Source of the DNA: Rachycentron canadum
Lineage: Eukaryota; Chordata; Actinopteri; Carangiformes; Rachycentridae
Length of the DNA stretch: 64,000 nt
Assembly (NCBI GenBank): GCA_038496675.1
Contig: CM076650.1
Coordinates: forward strand, 7,648,645 to 7,712,644
Reading direction: 5' to 3'
Positions within the stretch are counted from its first letter, which is position 1. Each line of letters begins with the position of its first letter. A program made the translations under genes and the position numbers. Below, one piece after another: positions 1 through 12,130 of the stretch. Below the pieces are notes generated by a model that was not told the DNA's origin, did no database searches, and saw nothing but the letters and a program-made list of their open reading frames with translations.

Positions 1-124
1 TATCCATCCCAGGTTGCGAGAACACAGGTGGTTAACACAAATCTACATGTGCTCTTTATGTTGGTAATTGTCACCGTGGCACTAAGCTAAGCAAGGTAGC
101 ACAAATATTGCTCTCCCTCGCCAC

Positions 125-840
125 ATCCTCCCAGTCATCCAAATCAAATAAAATTTTATTTATATAGCGCCGAATCATAACAATGTTACCTCAAGGCACT
201 TCACGCAGGAGGTCATAGAGCAGGTCTAGACCTAACTCTTTTTAGAACTATTGAAATGGACCCAACAAATCCCACCAGGAGCAAGCGACAGTGGCGAGGA
301 ATGAGGCAGGGGGGGGGGGGGGGGCAGTCTAGGTTAGGTAGCCTTAACTATAATCTTTGTCAAGGAGGAAAATTTTAAGCCTAATCTTAAATGTAGAGAG
401 GATATCTGCCTCCCAAACCGACACTGGGAGCTGGTTCCACAGAAGAAGAGCCTGGAAGCTGAAGGCTCTGCCTCTCGTTCTACTCTTACAGTCCCAATGT
501 GTTTAGGCCAAATGGGGTATATAATAAGTCCAGTTTGTTCTAGTTCTGTCCCGAGGTCTCCTCCAGGGTGGGGATGGTTAGAATAACTTCACAGGCATTT
601 TCAGTGCAGAGCGGCGACTCTACTCCAAGCTCCTTACCTGGTCCTGAAAGTTGAGCCCAGCAATCCTGCGAAGGTATCTCACTTCCATCGATTCTATATC
701 TTTCTTTCTATCAGCACCCAAAGCTTATGACCAATGATGAGGACTGGAAGGCCCAGCTCCTACGTTACAACGGGCTGGTACAACGACATATCTGCTCTAG
801 TCAGTCTGTCGATCTAGTACATTACATAAGCAATGAATGA
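125..840. repeat. degraded teleost interspersed repeats, including a LINE-like relic
   Basis: Positions 145-590 read like a common fish dispersed repeat: a 'TTTATTTATATAGCGCC' opening, then phrases about 'caaggcacttcac' and 'gagctggttccacagaag'. A 16-G homopolymer interrupts it at 309-324. On the minus strand, about 690-630 translates to EVRYLRRIAGLNFQDQVR, resembling the C-terminal tail of non-LTR retrotransposon ORF2 proteins, and then meets a stop. Everything is broken and non-coding. The repeat class is from memory of fish genomes and was not checked in a repeat library. Confidence 0.6.
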
Positions 841-2690
841 GACCTCACAGTTGGCTGTAAAATGTCTCAGAGCATTGTCTGATGAAAACAGCAGAACTTC
901 ATCATCTGGAAAGAGTACATCTTGAGATTGTCACACATGACACCGTTCATCCCTAAACTGTGCCTATTTCATTCATGGCAAAAACAGTTTTCAACCCAAT
1001 ACGTAAGGAGAATGTGGTCAAGAATACATACACACCTGGGCTGAGCTCTAACGACACAATATTAATGGTCAAAACAGACAGATGTGAGGCAGTGGAAAGA
1101 AAAACGTTTGTTGACAATGAACACAGCATCTGAAATGTGATTGAGCCACGCGATAAACTGACTATTCAGAAGCTTTTGCCCTCTCCTGCTAGATTAAGAA
1201 CTTCTGCTGTGTGTGTTGTAACGCTGACCCACTGGAGCACACGTACTCTTAAATCCATTGTTTAAATAAGGGAGGAAAAACTGGAGAGTCCAAATGAACT
1301 GAGCAGATCATGCTAGATGTGAATGTGCCATTTAGAATCTCATTAGTCATCTTGTACAGTTAAAAGTGCAAGAGACATACACTCTATGAGCTGAAACATC
1401 ACACAAATACATAAACTGTACCCGACCGCATCATTCATCATTGAATGAGATGATAAATGATAAAGAGGCAACACAGATGCTTCCAGGTTGTGAAACTGCA
1501 TTCCACTGTGGCAACCTCTCTACGCACTTGTTGCACTGTAACCTTTCACAGAAGAGTAAGTGAATACCTCAATGCTAATGCTAAAGTAATACAGTAAAAC
1601 AGTAATTAGCTGTTAGGCAATATCACCAGCCACATCAAGATTTGTGTTACTTATGCACTTTTTTATGTTGTTTTATGAAACATGAATGTTCATGGGATCA
1701 CGCCTGACTGTGTTTTACTCTTCAGTTAAAACTCACTCTCTATGAAATGAGGTTGAAATAATTTAATGTTCATCAAATGTTGTGTATTTTAGGCTCTTGC
1801 TGTTAATGAGCTCAGGGACTGTTTTCCTTCGCAGCACAGCATCATGAGCAGAGCCATAGAGCCAGACTAAAGTAGATATTGTTGCAGTCAGTCATTCAAA
1901 TCCAGATGTTAGCACCCTGACTGAACTGTGGTTCGAAGTTATTGGCTAAATTCAGAGGCACACTTTGGTTATTAGTTATTGGCTTGTTTGCAAAGTGTTT
2001 GTCTGTTTGCACGTATTTTTTGCTCTGTCTGAGTGATTTTTAGTGATGGATTTGTCCAACAGTTTGCCGATACAGAAACCCAAAATTATATGGATTTTCT
2101 CTTTGAGCATTCATAACTCATTATACTTGGAGTTTATTGCAATGTTCAATCTTCTGATGTAAATGTAAAGCTTAGAATTAATGCTCCTGTGCTGCTCTCA
2201 AGGCATCATGTCTGAGAGTGAAAGAGATGATAATGTGATGATAAAATAATAGATGAGAGATAACATCAAGGAAGAACGTCAGATTCCCTATCAAAGAAAG
2301 GAATGTTCTACTAATCAAAACGTGAACATGGTGGATTTCTCAAAAGCTGTTTATACTGTGTTGTAGAAACAAGACAGTCAAAATGTTATTACATGTCTTT
2401 ATTATGTAACAAAGTATAGAAAAGTATAGATCCACTTCTGTGTATGTCTCTGTATATACATAAAATAATGAGAAATACATGGAGTGTGGACGTAGCTCGC
2501 CCCTCTTTTGTTTGTTATTTCTCCTACACACTGTAATAACGTTTGTTAATAAGTGAAATCCAGGGCACAATTTCCACTGTACAATTGTGGATTTTCATTT
2601 TTATTATTATTACTTTTCGGGTATTTTTGTAAATAGAAAATGATGTGGCCAACCAGGCTCAGAGCATTTGCACCCATATGGTATGCACCT
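841..2690. other. intergenic, no gene recognised
   Basis: AT-rich sequence with frequent stops in all frames. The short reading frames here lack splice context or recognisable protein motifs. Nothing else is supported. Confidence 0.6.
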
Positions 2691-2694
2691 TAAC

Positions 2695-3126
2695 CATTTG
2701 GTTGTTGGATCTATTTATGGTGGATCAGCCTTAAAATAGCTCTAAACCTCTACCATAGTGCAGATGAGCAAACATGTCCCGTGTGGAGTATAGAAACCAT
2801 GATGACAAAGGTCCTCTAAACTTAATAGTGGACTGAAAATCACAGGACCATTGTGGGTAGACAGTACCCAGCAGTATGAATTTGACAGATGTGCGATCTT
2901 ATTGGTATGGTGGGAATGGTATCTGACAGCAACATTTCCATTCCCAAAAATCCTTCTTTCCAACCTCTGTGATGATTCAAAACACAGTCTGTAAGGTGAG
3001 TGAAAGCAAATCCCTGATTTCTTTCTACAAGCACAATGACTCTGATGGCAGCATGTTAATACCTATTGCCATGAAATGCAAAACAAATGTAACATCTGGT
3101 TGTCCACATACTTTTGGTCATATAGT
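2695..3126. repeat. probable non-autonomous DNA transposon relic
   Basis: The right end at about 3099-3126 carries 'CCACATACTTTTGGTCATAT', a terminal phrase I recognise from an abundant fish DNA transposon. The interior has no coding capacity; small reading frames across it are incidental. The left boundary is approximate. Confidence 0.5.
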
Positions 3127-3192
3127 CCATAACCAGAGATGAGATTGGTAAAGGACACACAGGCTCATACAACTTATCAAAGACATACAGTG

Positions 3193-3198
3193 TTTATT
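3193..3198 (-). terminator. lap3: candidate polyadenylation signal of lap3
   Basis: TTTATT on the plus strand is AATAAA on the transcribed strand, about 245 nt past the lap3 stop codon. It is the first canonical signal after the stop, implying a short 3' UTR. Confidence 0.55.
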
Positions 3199-3440
3199 TA
3201 TATAACATATAAATGATCTGAACTCGTATGTAGTTACATCAAACTGCATTTGCTGTATGTAATCAAAGGTCCATTGCACTGTTTCACAAAATATTAGTAT
3301 TTTTTTTTCTATCGTTAGTTCCTTTAAGGAAATCAATCATACATAGCCTTTGACCTTAGCAATTAGCTCCGTCTCTCTGTTGAATCCTGCCAGAAGCCGG
3401 TCAGAGAGTCTTGTATGTTATCAGATTTTGTGTCCATCTC

Positions 3441-4769
3441 TCAGCTCTGGTGAGCCAGCCCAGCAGCAAACTCCACCAGTGTACGTGTTGGTCTTCCTGA
3501 CATGCCTTTCCTCAGATAAGGAACTTCATCTTTGTTACTCATCACTCCTGCGATGTCCAAATGAGCCCAGTGAGGAGCTGTGACAAACTCTCTCAGGAAT
3601 GCAGCTGCTGTGCACGCGCCGCCAGAACTAGACAGAAATCAACAGGCCAAACAATCAAATACAGGTAAATTAATCCACTATTAGACTTCCTCTGATACTC
3701 TGATGCCTCTAGCAGGAGCTGCAGACACTCACTCGAGTGAGATACGTACCGGCTGTACTTGCCAATGTTGTTGAGGTCAGCCAGCTGGCTGTCAGTCACC
3801 TGTCTGGAGTAGTGCTGGAACAGAGGCATCCGCCACACTCTGTCACCTGTCACAACACTGGCCTGCAACACACACAGACACGCTGTTCATCAACACAGGA
3901 GATGAGAGATAACAAGACATTGGTGTGCTTATTGTGCACAAACAGTACCTTGTGCAGCTGCTCCCAGAGCCAGTCAGAATTTGTGAACACTCCAGTTGCT
4001 GCTGAGCCAAGAGCCACATCCATCGCACCTTCAAGACACAGGAAGACACTATTTAAGATTTATGAACCAGTGAGAAAAGTGAGACACAGGCAGAAAATGC
4101 TCACACTGGAACGTGCATATGTGTTTCAATGATCACCAAATGATCTCGCAGATGGAGTCAATGGTAGTTTAGCGTGAAAAAAGAACCAGGCTGAGAACCA
4201 CATTTTCAAGTTTTCTTCAAATGGAAGCGTTCACACTAGAACGAGTACATACCAAAGAGTCAGATTAAACAGTGACCAGCCACGATATGTGTGAAAGCAC
4301 TAACTTGTGAAAATCTCACCTGTTAGCGTAGCAACATTGACAATTGCTCTGGGGCTGAAGGTGTGTCCATAACAGAGAGCGTCAGCGAGAATCAGTCTAC
4401 CCTCTGCATCTGTATTATCAACCTGTATGTGGACAGAACAGTAAAAGCTTCAGCTTCAGCTGTTACACACACATATAAATGTACAAACACTTATTTTTCA
4501 ATTTCTTCATGGGTCCACCCACCTGGATTGTTTTTCCATTCTTGGCTGTTACTACATCACCTGGTTTCGTGGCCTTTCCACTGGGCATGTTCTCACACAA
4601 AGGAGCCAGGCCTGAATTAATCATACAGGTAGAAAGACCTATTATTTGCTGATGGACGTCATAAAGAATCATCTACTGTGATTCGGTGTAAAAACAAGAG
4701 AAAAACAAAGAAATTCTGACTGGATAGTGGCCACTTTTTATAGACACTCTAGTTTCTTAAATTACATAT

Positions 4770-4826
<57 letters not shown>

Positions 4827-7800
4827 TACAAACAATTGGTATTTAATGTCATGAAGCTCACCAATTATGTTGACCGGCAGTTTCAGGGCTGCTGCTGTGA
4901 CGATGGATGCACAGACGGTGGCGGCTCCGCCCATGTCAGCTCTCATTGCATCCATAGAAGAAGACGGCTTCAGAGAAATACCACCACTGCAGTCACACAG
5001 AGAGATTGGACAGATGGGAAGTGAAGCCTGGTACATTAGATATTCTGAGCTGGAGCAGGTTTTATTGTAGTTTACCTGTCGAAGGTGATGCCTTTGCCCA
5101 CTAAGAGCAGCGGGGCCTGCGTGCTGTTAGGCGAGCCGTTGTAATGTAGCTCCAGGAAGACAGGGGGCTCTTCTGAACCTTTGGAAACGCTGAGAAACGC
5201 TCCCATTTGTTGCTCCTCGATCCAAGCCTGGGATCTTAAAAAACATTTTGCCTTGAGAGCAGAATTATAAAACAAATCCACCTCATCCACACAAAACATG
5301 ACAATCAGACCTTTGATAAAATACTTTTAGCCTTTTACATGAGTTGTAGAAAGAAATGTTCTATTTATTTTTCAATGCTTCCCACTATATTCAATCAAAG
5401 TCACCCAATATCTGGCAACACTTTATGAAGCTGTTGGATTTATATCTCCCATACTGCATTGAAAACATATTGATTTAAAAGTGTATATGTCTAAAATGCC
5501 CTTCGACAATGAGAAAAATTAAAGTTCTGTTTCCCGTCTTGGTTGCACTTCCTTCTATTGAGAGATGCAGAAACGGTAGATAAGTTATAAATGGCTGCAC
5601 TGTAAATGTCTTTTTCTGTGTACTGTGTAAAGTAGAGCCAGTGATGATGAATAATGATGAATGACGCACAAACCTCTTATTTATTGTGACTCGTTCAGCA
5701 TGTGGTGCTAGTTTCTCTTCAATGGTGTTGGCAAAAGCAGTCGGAGTTATGTGATTGGCCGGAGCCTCCATCAGTAGTCGTGCCAGATTTTGTCCTTCTG
5801 CATACACAACTCCTCTCTCCCATCCAGCCAGGTCAGCACTAAGAAGAATCACACCCAGACAAATACACTGCATTGATATCATTTTGCCAAAAACATGAAA
5901 GTGTGTCCCAGTTTTTGGTCACATTTGTCAGCCTACCTTCCATGAAGCTGTGACGTGACTTTGGTCTTCTTCTTGGATTTGAGTTGGTCATAGTGAAACA
6001 AGCCCAGAGCAGCACCTTCAGCTGCCGACTGGGAATCACCGCAACCGTCCACCTCTACATGGTTCACCTCCAGGTCCTGGAGTAACCGGCAGCCGGCTGA
6101 GCGCACACATACAAATACACACACAGAAAGACACATAGATATCAGCTGACTACAACACCTAGGCCATGCTAATGGGAGCAGAGGTGGAGTGTCTTACCTG
6201 ACACTGCCTGTCTGATGTTCTCCTTGCTGGTGTCCCAGTTCTCTGCCCCACACACTCCTGCATTGTTCTTCCCCAGCCCCACTACTGCTACACAGGGGAA
6301 GTCCTGGAGGAGAAGCAGCATAGATGCTTGTCATTATTCTGATGCTATCATGTCATGGATTTTATTTAATCTCATGTCACACTTTGTTACCTTGTGGATT
6401 CCATAAAATATTCTGCTTTTGCCTTTCTTCAGCGCAGGGCCAGAGCTGGAAAATTCAAAACAGACATTCATTGAACAAAACGGTGAAAAGAATAGACATA
6501 ACTCAGAAACAAGTTAGTTAGATATTGTTTTGTTTTTTTTCTCAGCCACTAGAAACGCGTTGTGGTCTGTACAACTTTGACAATTTTTTTTAGAGCTTTA
6601 AACTGTGCAAACATGTCATGGTCCCCACATTACTGCTACAGCTGTTGACACAGAATTGGTTGTTGCTTAGTTTTCAAACTAAGTTTTCCACACCTTATAT
6701 TTCCTTTTCATTCAAAAAAAATTTGAAAATCCTTACATCTTCCATTTTTTTCCCTGATGTAACTATAGTTCAGTATCTCTTCCACTCATTCTGACTTCCT
6801 GGTTGTAAAATAGTTCCCTTTCATAGGAAACCAGCTTTATGAGAGTTTTATTCAACTATAAAAAAGGGTGGAAGAACAGTAACCTTTTTATTTACCAATC
6901 CAATCCAGTGGTCTTTTTCCTTTTTCAAAATAAAGGCTTTCACATTTGTGGTCATTCTTTCTATGCACTTAAGTGTATTTTATTCCTATGATTAGAATTT
7001 TATAAAGACAATGACAAAGTGTTTTAGGTGTCCTTTCTGTCTGACACCTCATATGTTTAATTAGGTCAGTATCTGTGTTTATACTATACAGTTTAGCTCT
7101 GAAACTGCTGACATCATAAGTGTCAATATCAGGCGTTCATTCATTATCCATATCACTCATGTTAATAGGGTTGCTGGAGCCAATCCCAGCTGATATGGGA
7201 GGAAAGGAAAAAAAAGTGGATTTTTGGGTGGATTTTTTTTTAACAACTGCTCTGTTGAAGGTCAAAAACAAACTTCCTCAAGCTTGTAGTAGACAGGTGT
7301 TAATTCAAATTCTGGAGCTGGTACTTTGTGTTGTATTGTGTTATACTGAACAGAATTTCAAATATGTTGTCCTGCCAATGGTTTATCAATGAGTATAAAC
7401 TAAATACTGAACACTACAGCCTTGATGGAGGTCAGATTACTGTTGATGTATCAAACAGCTAAGTACTAAATGAATAATAGTATCATTACATAACAAGACA
7501 TACAGTTGAATGCAATAGTCTGGACAGATGAAATATTTTATTGTTTATTAAAGTAAAAATAAGTGAATACAAACCCTGCAGTCACCAGATCTTTAAATGT
7601 TAATGGACTTTTGCTTTGTTTGATTATCTTTTCTTTCTTTAAATATAGGGGAAATTAAAATAATTATGTCGTGTGCAAAGGTTTGTGCGAGTTCACACAT
7701 AGCTGACTTCATTTCCCTTTTCAAATCAACAAAGATATGTGGGTTACACAGACTTTGGCATAATCTGTATATTGTCAGTTTGTTGATATGAAGACTCACA

Positions 7801-8126
7801 TTTTCAGGAGTTCAGACAGTTTTCCAGACAGAGCTTGGTCAAACCCCGCAGCTGCTTCCGTCAGATGAAGGCTTCCCTCCTCTCCCTCCTTCTCAAACAC
7901 TCCCAACACCAAACCCTGCGCGCACACACACACCAACACAATTAATAGACACACACATACACACAGAGCAGGGCCGGGTGAAGCCAGTCCTGTCGGCCGC
8001 CTCTCGGACACCGTGTGACCGGCTCCTCACCTTCCTCCGGTTCAGAGCCTGAGAGGCGGAAAACGACCTGCGGAGGTTTGTCCGCGCCGCCGCCTGCACC
8101 GCTCTCCTCAGGACAAGCATGGTCAT
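3441..8126 (-). CDS. lap3: cytosol aminopeptidase / leucine aminopeptidase 3 (peptidase family M17), 13 coding exons
   Basis: Two-zinc exopeptidase that removes N-terminal residues, notably Leu, from peptides. Coding exons in transcription order: 8126-8031, 7915-7800, 6445-6391, 6303-6198, 6096-5937, 5838-5674, 5234-5076, 4986-4862, 4611-4523, 4422-4320, 4028-3949, 3862-3750, 3627-3441. Joined they total 1554 nt (517 aa), against 519 aa in human, with every phase matching. The first 32 residues look like a basic, Ser/Arg-rich targeting segment. Family signature NTDAEGRL is at about residues 360-367. By family homology the zinc ligands are K280, D285 (in GKGITFDSGG), D303, D362 and E364, with catalytic K292 and R366; all are present. 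Either of two near-adjacent Met codons (8126 or 8120) could start translation. The exon 6 donor is weak (GTTTGT); all other junctions are ordinary. It appears intact and functional. Confidence 0.97.
4775..4821. repeat. (CA)n microsatellite in lap3 intron
   Basis: About 23 uninterrupted CA units lie in the intron between the lap3 exons at 4986-4862 and 4611-4523, roughly 40 nt from the donor of the former. Confidence 0.95.
7135..7205. repeat. short teleost repeat fragment in lap3 intron
   Basis: The phrase 'ttgctggagccaatcccagc' followed by 'tgatatggga' matches a very common fish dispersed repeat motif. It is a small fragment without coding potential, inside the largest lap3 intron (6446-7799). 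Confidence 0.55.
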
Positions 8127-8300
8127 CGGTTCAACACATGGATAAACACGAGTCAACTGCACAAGAAATCACGACTGGGGCAGGAGTTTAAAGGTCGTAA
8201 ACATGTGCAAGAAGAGGCAGCCGATCGACGCAACACCGTCGCGTTTTTGTTACGTCACGCACAGCGACGTTGACGCCTGTCATTGTCGCCTCCTGGCGGC
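8127..8300 (-). promoter_or_regulatory. lap3: lap3 promoter region with CRE-like site
   Basis: GC- and CpG-rich sequence directly upstream of the lap3 start contains TACGTCAC at 8251-8258, a CREB/ATF-type half-site context. No TATA box is visible, as expected for a broadly expressed gene. The transcription start is not resolved. Confidence 0.5.
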
Positions 8301-10003
8301 AGAGGCGGGTTAAACCTTGGTTGTAATATTATAATACATCCATTGTTGGACATTATTTTCTCTTCTAAACATCAACTTATTGTTCTGCCTTATGAAGAAA
8401 ATAGAAATAATGTTTTATAATGATAACGTTATTTATGTAGCACCTTTAAAAACAAAGTTTACAAAGGGCTTTGACATAGGAATCAGAGCAGGACATAAAG
8501 ATAGATACCATGTACACACAGATACAGTAAGGGTAGTACAGGGAGGATTGAAATAATAATAATAATAACTGATAAAAATAAAGAGGTCAGGTGAAATAAA
8601 AAGAAGTAAATGGTTCTTCTTTATCTACATTTGGTGTATTTTGTACCTTAAGTTACCACTTTTATGAAAAGTTAAAGAAATGTACAATAGAAAAATGTGA
8701 AACTATCACTTTACGTCATCATCTTGTCAATATTTGGCCAAAAAAGAATTAAAAATAATGGAAAACTAGTCGTCAATGTGAGTGAGTCGTCAAATAATTA
8801 CAATTTTCGAGTGTAATTTCCTGCAGACAACATTAGATGATTACTATTATTTGGGAGGTCTTCAATGATAATTTTCATCAACATTTCCACTTGAAAGTCA
8901 CTGCAAAAGTGTTGTTAACTATGATGAAGAAACTTTCACTCGCTGTAAACTACAAGTGCGAAAGAAATTTAGACTGATATCTCAGTTGACATCTCAGAGT
9001 CTGACTTCATACAAATCTTTCGCCACCCAGTTTAGATTTTTGTTCTTCATTTTCTATGGAAGATGAAGATGATATTATATAATGTTCAGAGATGTATGAC
9101 AATATAACAGACCACACAATAATTATGCATTGTACATAATTGTTTATTTTGTGTTATACATTAAATAAATGTCTGTCAGAGTTAGTTTGTTTCCAGCTCC
9201 AGTTTCCCTGAGAAAGAAAACATGAAGAAAAGACATGAAGACATGCAGAGACTCAACACATGAGGGTGAAACCAATCTATTACTTTACTACACTATTACT
9301 ATGGTCAAGCTGATTATTTGCAAACTTTTTTAAAATGTGTACAAAATAATTTTTATTTGGACCTTAATAGCAGCCAACTACTTCATATCTGAGCAACTTT
9401 TATGACCAAATTCCTAAAGATTAAAGAAATTTTTATAAGAAGAAAGAAGAAATAAATGTCCGTGCTTGTCTTGTTGCAACTAACTTTCTATTAGGAATTA
9501 ATGTAAAGATAATTTCTGTAAAAGATTGACTTAAGACATTGATTTAAGACATTCCACACATACAATGAAAAAAATGAACATACATTTGCACATGCAGCCA
9601 TAAACACAATATACAGCCCAGTATATCCAGAGCTCAAAAGCTGAGTTTTGGATGAAGGACACTGATTCTATTAATGTGAATGATGATTGTGAAGTTCAAT
9701 CTTATAGCTCTTTTAGACCTGAAGACCTGTCGTTAATGTTAACCTCTTCTGTGATCACAACTGCTAGTAGTGCACAAGACGATGAGTGACCAGTGATGTT
9801 TTTAAAGTGTAAACTCTTTGTGTGTTTGAGATTTCACAATGTCATTTGACTGCTTGGCATAATTTCAGAAGAAAATCATTGAGGAAAAAACTGTTTATTC
9901 TTCCTAACACATTATTATATTCCTCTGAAGAGAATACATCCACATTCAGTGTGTGCATCATCATTTGCTTTGTGTTACAGAGGAAGGTTTTTTGGGCCAC
10001 ATG
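8301..10003. other. intergenic between lap3 and clrn2
   Basis: AT-rich. Around 8420-8500 a degraded fish repeat begins 'TTATTTATGTAGCACCTTTA' and continues 'acaaagggctttgacat'. A short (AAT)n tract lies near 8555-8570. No reading frame with recognisable protein motifs was found. Confidence 0.55.
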
Positions 10004-10088
10004 CTACCTGTGCTTGGCAACATGGTTGACTTGGGGATGGTCATGTTGCCAAGCACAGGTAGCTTGGCAACATGACCATCCCCAAGTC
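10004..10088. repeat. two overlapping perfect inverted repeats (alternative hairpins)
   Basis: Arms 10004-10024 and 10042-10062 are perfect 21-bp reverse complements around a 17-nt loop. Arms 10028-10053 and 10063-10088 are perfect 26-bp reverse complements around a 9-nt loop. The two stems share the central segment 10042-10053, so only one can form at a time. CTTGGCAACATG occurs at 10013-10024 and 10063-10074 and inverted at 10042-10053. The structure lies about 365 nt past the clrn2 stop, beside its candidate polyadenylation signal. Confidence 0.97.
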
Positions 10089-10104
10089 AGTTTTCTGTTG
10101 TCTC

Positions 10105-10110
10105 TTTATT
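10105..10110 (-). terminator. clrn2: candidate polyadenylation signal of clrn2
   Basis: AATAAA on the transcribed strand about 340 nt beyond the clrn2 stop. Cleavage 10-30 nt further would fall inside or at the edge of the inverted-repeat cluster. Confidence 0.4.
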
Positions 10111-10451
10111 TCCCTTATTCTAAATGTTCATATTTGCCTTATTATGATTAAAGGTTTTTAATTATATGACTTAATGTTAGACCATTTCCTTTTCTGTTGA
10201 GAATAAAGCCCCCGAGTCAAATTTGAGATTTTGGACTTGACAGTTCATCTGAGAGTATAATCCACTCCTGCCTTACAGAAGAGGCAGCTTCTTGAGGAAG
10301 CAATGTCCAGATAACTCACTAACAAATCAATGTGTTTGACTGTCCATTCCTGAAAAAAATTTGTCTTGCTGCTGAAGTGTTATTATATTATAATGAGCCT
10401 AAGGGGCCAACCATAAGTGATATAAGTGCCAACATGATGCTCTTTGGTCCG

Positions 10452-12130
10452 TCAGTAGAGCAGGTCCAGAGAAGAGATGGTGGGTTCTTCAGGTTTCTTG
10501 ATCTCTGGTTTTGGCAGTTTGATCCGACTCATGGCAACCACTCCACAGATGGCAAAGTGAGTTGCGACACTGCCTACGCCCAGCCAGAAGGACCAGTCCA
10601 GGCTGTCATCCAGGACAACAAGAACGAAGAGGTTCTCCTGATAGTTTGCCACCCTCTCGGTTAGACTGTGGTGCTTCATGGCTGCCAGGAAACACAAAAC
10701 ACCCAGGGCACCGAAAAAAGCTGGAAAGAAATGTAAAATGTGTTAGGAGAGGTAAATGGATTGCTCAAATGCCAAGAACTGGGATAAAACTAGTACACAA
10801 TTACAAAAAATAAAAAAAGAAAGGACATGCAGGGCAAGGCAATGAATAAAAATGCAATATTTGAGGGACAGAGTAAGGGCAAAGTTTCCTTACATACCAG
10901 CAATGCAATTCCACAGGTAGAGGCCTTTGTGCCCCTTGATGCTCTGGTAGGGGACCTTGCGTGCATTGTAAATGCAGAAAGACAGACTGACCAGAGCGAA
11001 GCCAATGGCCACCAGCAAGAAGAGGATCACCATCATGTGAAGGCCACTGTTCAACGTTCGCAAGAGCTTTGGGAAAACTGGACAGTCGGACAGAAACAGA
11101 GAAACATGCACATTATCAGTTTGTATGCGTCAAGATGGAGAATCCAGATCAATAAATATATATGATAGAAATAGATAGATGTGGATGCTCAGAGAGAGAG
11201 TAGGTGGGAATGTTGATGATGTGAAAATGTTAACAGGTGAATGTGATGGCAAGATAAAGTTGTACGCCACCAGAACAACAGCAGTACATGTGTCACTGGC
11301 AGAAAAATGAATGATGAGATTCAAGCAAATGACTTTCATTCACTATTTATAAGCACAGGCAAAAGAATTGTATTTTCCAGAAATGTTGGCGCTGACTTTG
11401 CTGTAATTTTATTTATGTATGACAGAATTACATTGTATGTAATAGTTATTTTTAGTCTAATTTGAGATTTGGTCATTTAAAGTTATTTTATAAGTTTGTA
11501 TTGTGATATTTAAGTCACTAGTACATCTGAATGTTTGCAGTAAATGTCATGGTAGAAGCATGGGTCTTAATGTGAATTTGTCTTTATAATAAAAGACAAA
11601 ATGCTTTCATGTTTTATTCTGTAGTATCTGAAAGTATCTGAAAGAGAATCAATATAAAATGTACAGAAAAGATTAAATTAGTTGGTTAATTTTAGAAACT
11701 CTCCAGGACTGCTAATGCAGTTGCTGCATTGGGGATCTAATACAAATGACAAGTTAATAAAATGTATCCGTAGTTATATATTAGTGTGTAGGCCATTTTA
11801 TGATGACTTCGTACATATTTTGGCTATAACCTGAGGGATCAGAGAGGTAGTTGTCTTCCAGCTGTATTTGATCTTACTGTATATTTTGGAGCGCCTCTTC
11901 CCAAGACCGCACTTCTTGCTCTTTCCTCCTCGGAACAGGCCGTAATAAATGTCCCCAATGAACTGGTCCAGCTCCGGATGGGACGCGTTCACTATCTCCG
12001 CTCCGGTTTTGCACAGGATCCGGCCGATGACCCACCGCTCCGTGGACAGGGCCACGACCAAGAGGACCACCGAGCCGACGCAGAGCACCGAGGCCACGGA
12101 GAAGGTTATCCGTTTCCAAAGAGAAGGCAT
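10452..12130 (-). CDS. clrn2: clarin-2, four-transmembrane protein, 3 coding exons
   Basis: Member of the clarin tetraspan family; vertebrate clarin-2 is needed for hair-cell stereocilia and hearing. Exons: 12130-11878, 11077-10898, 10720-10452, giving 702 nt (233 aa; human 232). Exon 1 encodes the N-terminal membrane span (about residues 9-29), the first extracellular loop with an N-glycosylation site NAS at N48, and the highly conserved block FIGDIYYGLFRGGK followed by a KKCGLG motif. Exon 2 starts IFPKLL and carries the second span and YNARKVPYQ. Exon 3 carries HSLTERVANYQENLF and the last spans, ending SLDLLY like the human ILY end. Splice phases agree (phase 1 at both introns). Length and all landmarks fit an intact orthologue, transcribed divergently from tapt1 and in tandem with lap3. 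Confidence 0.96.
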
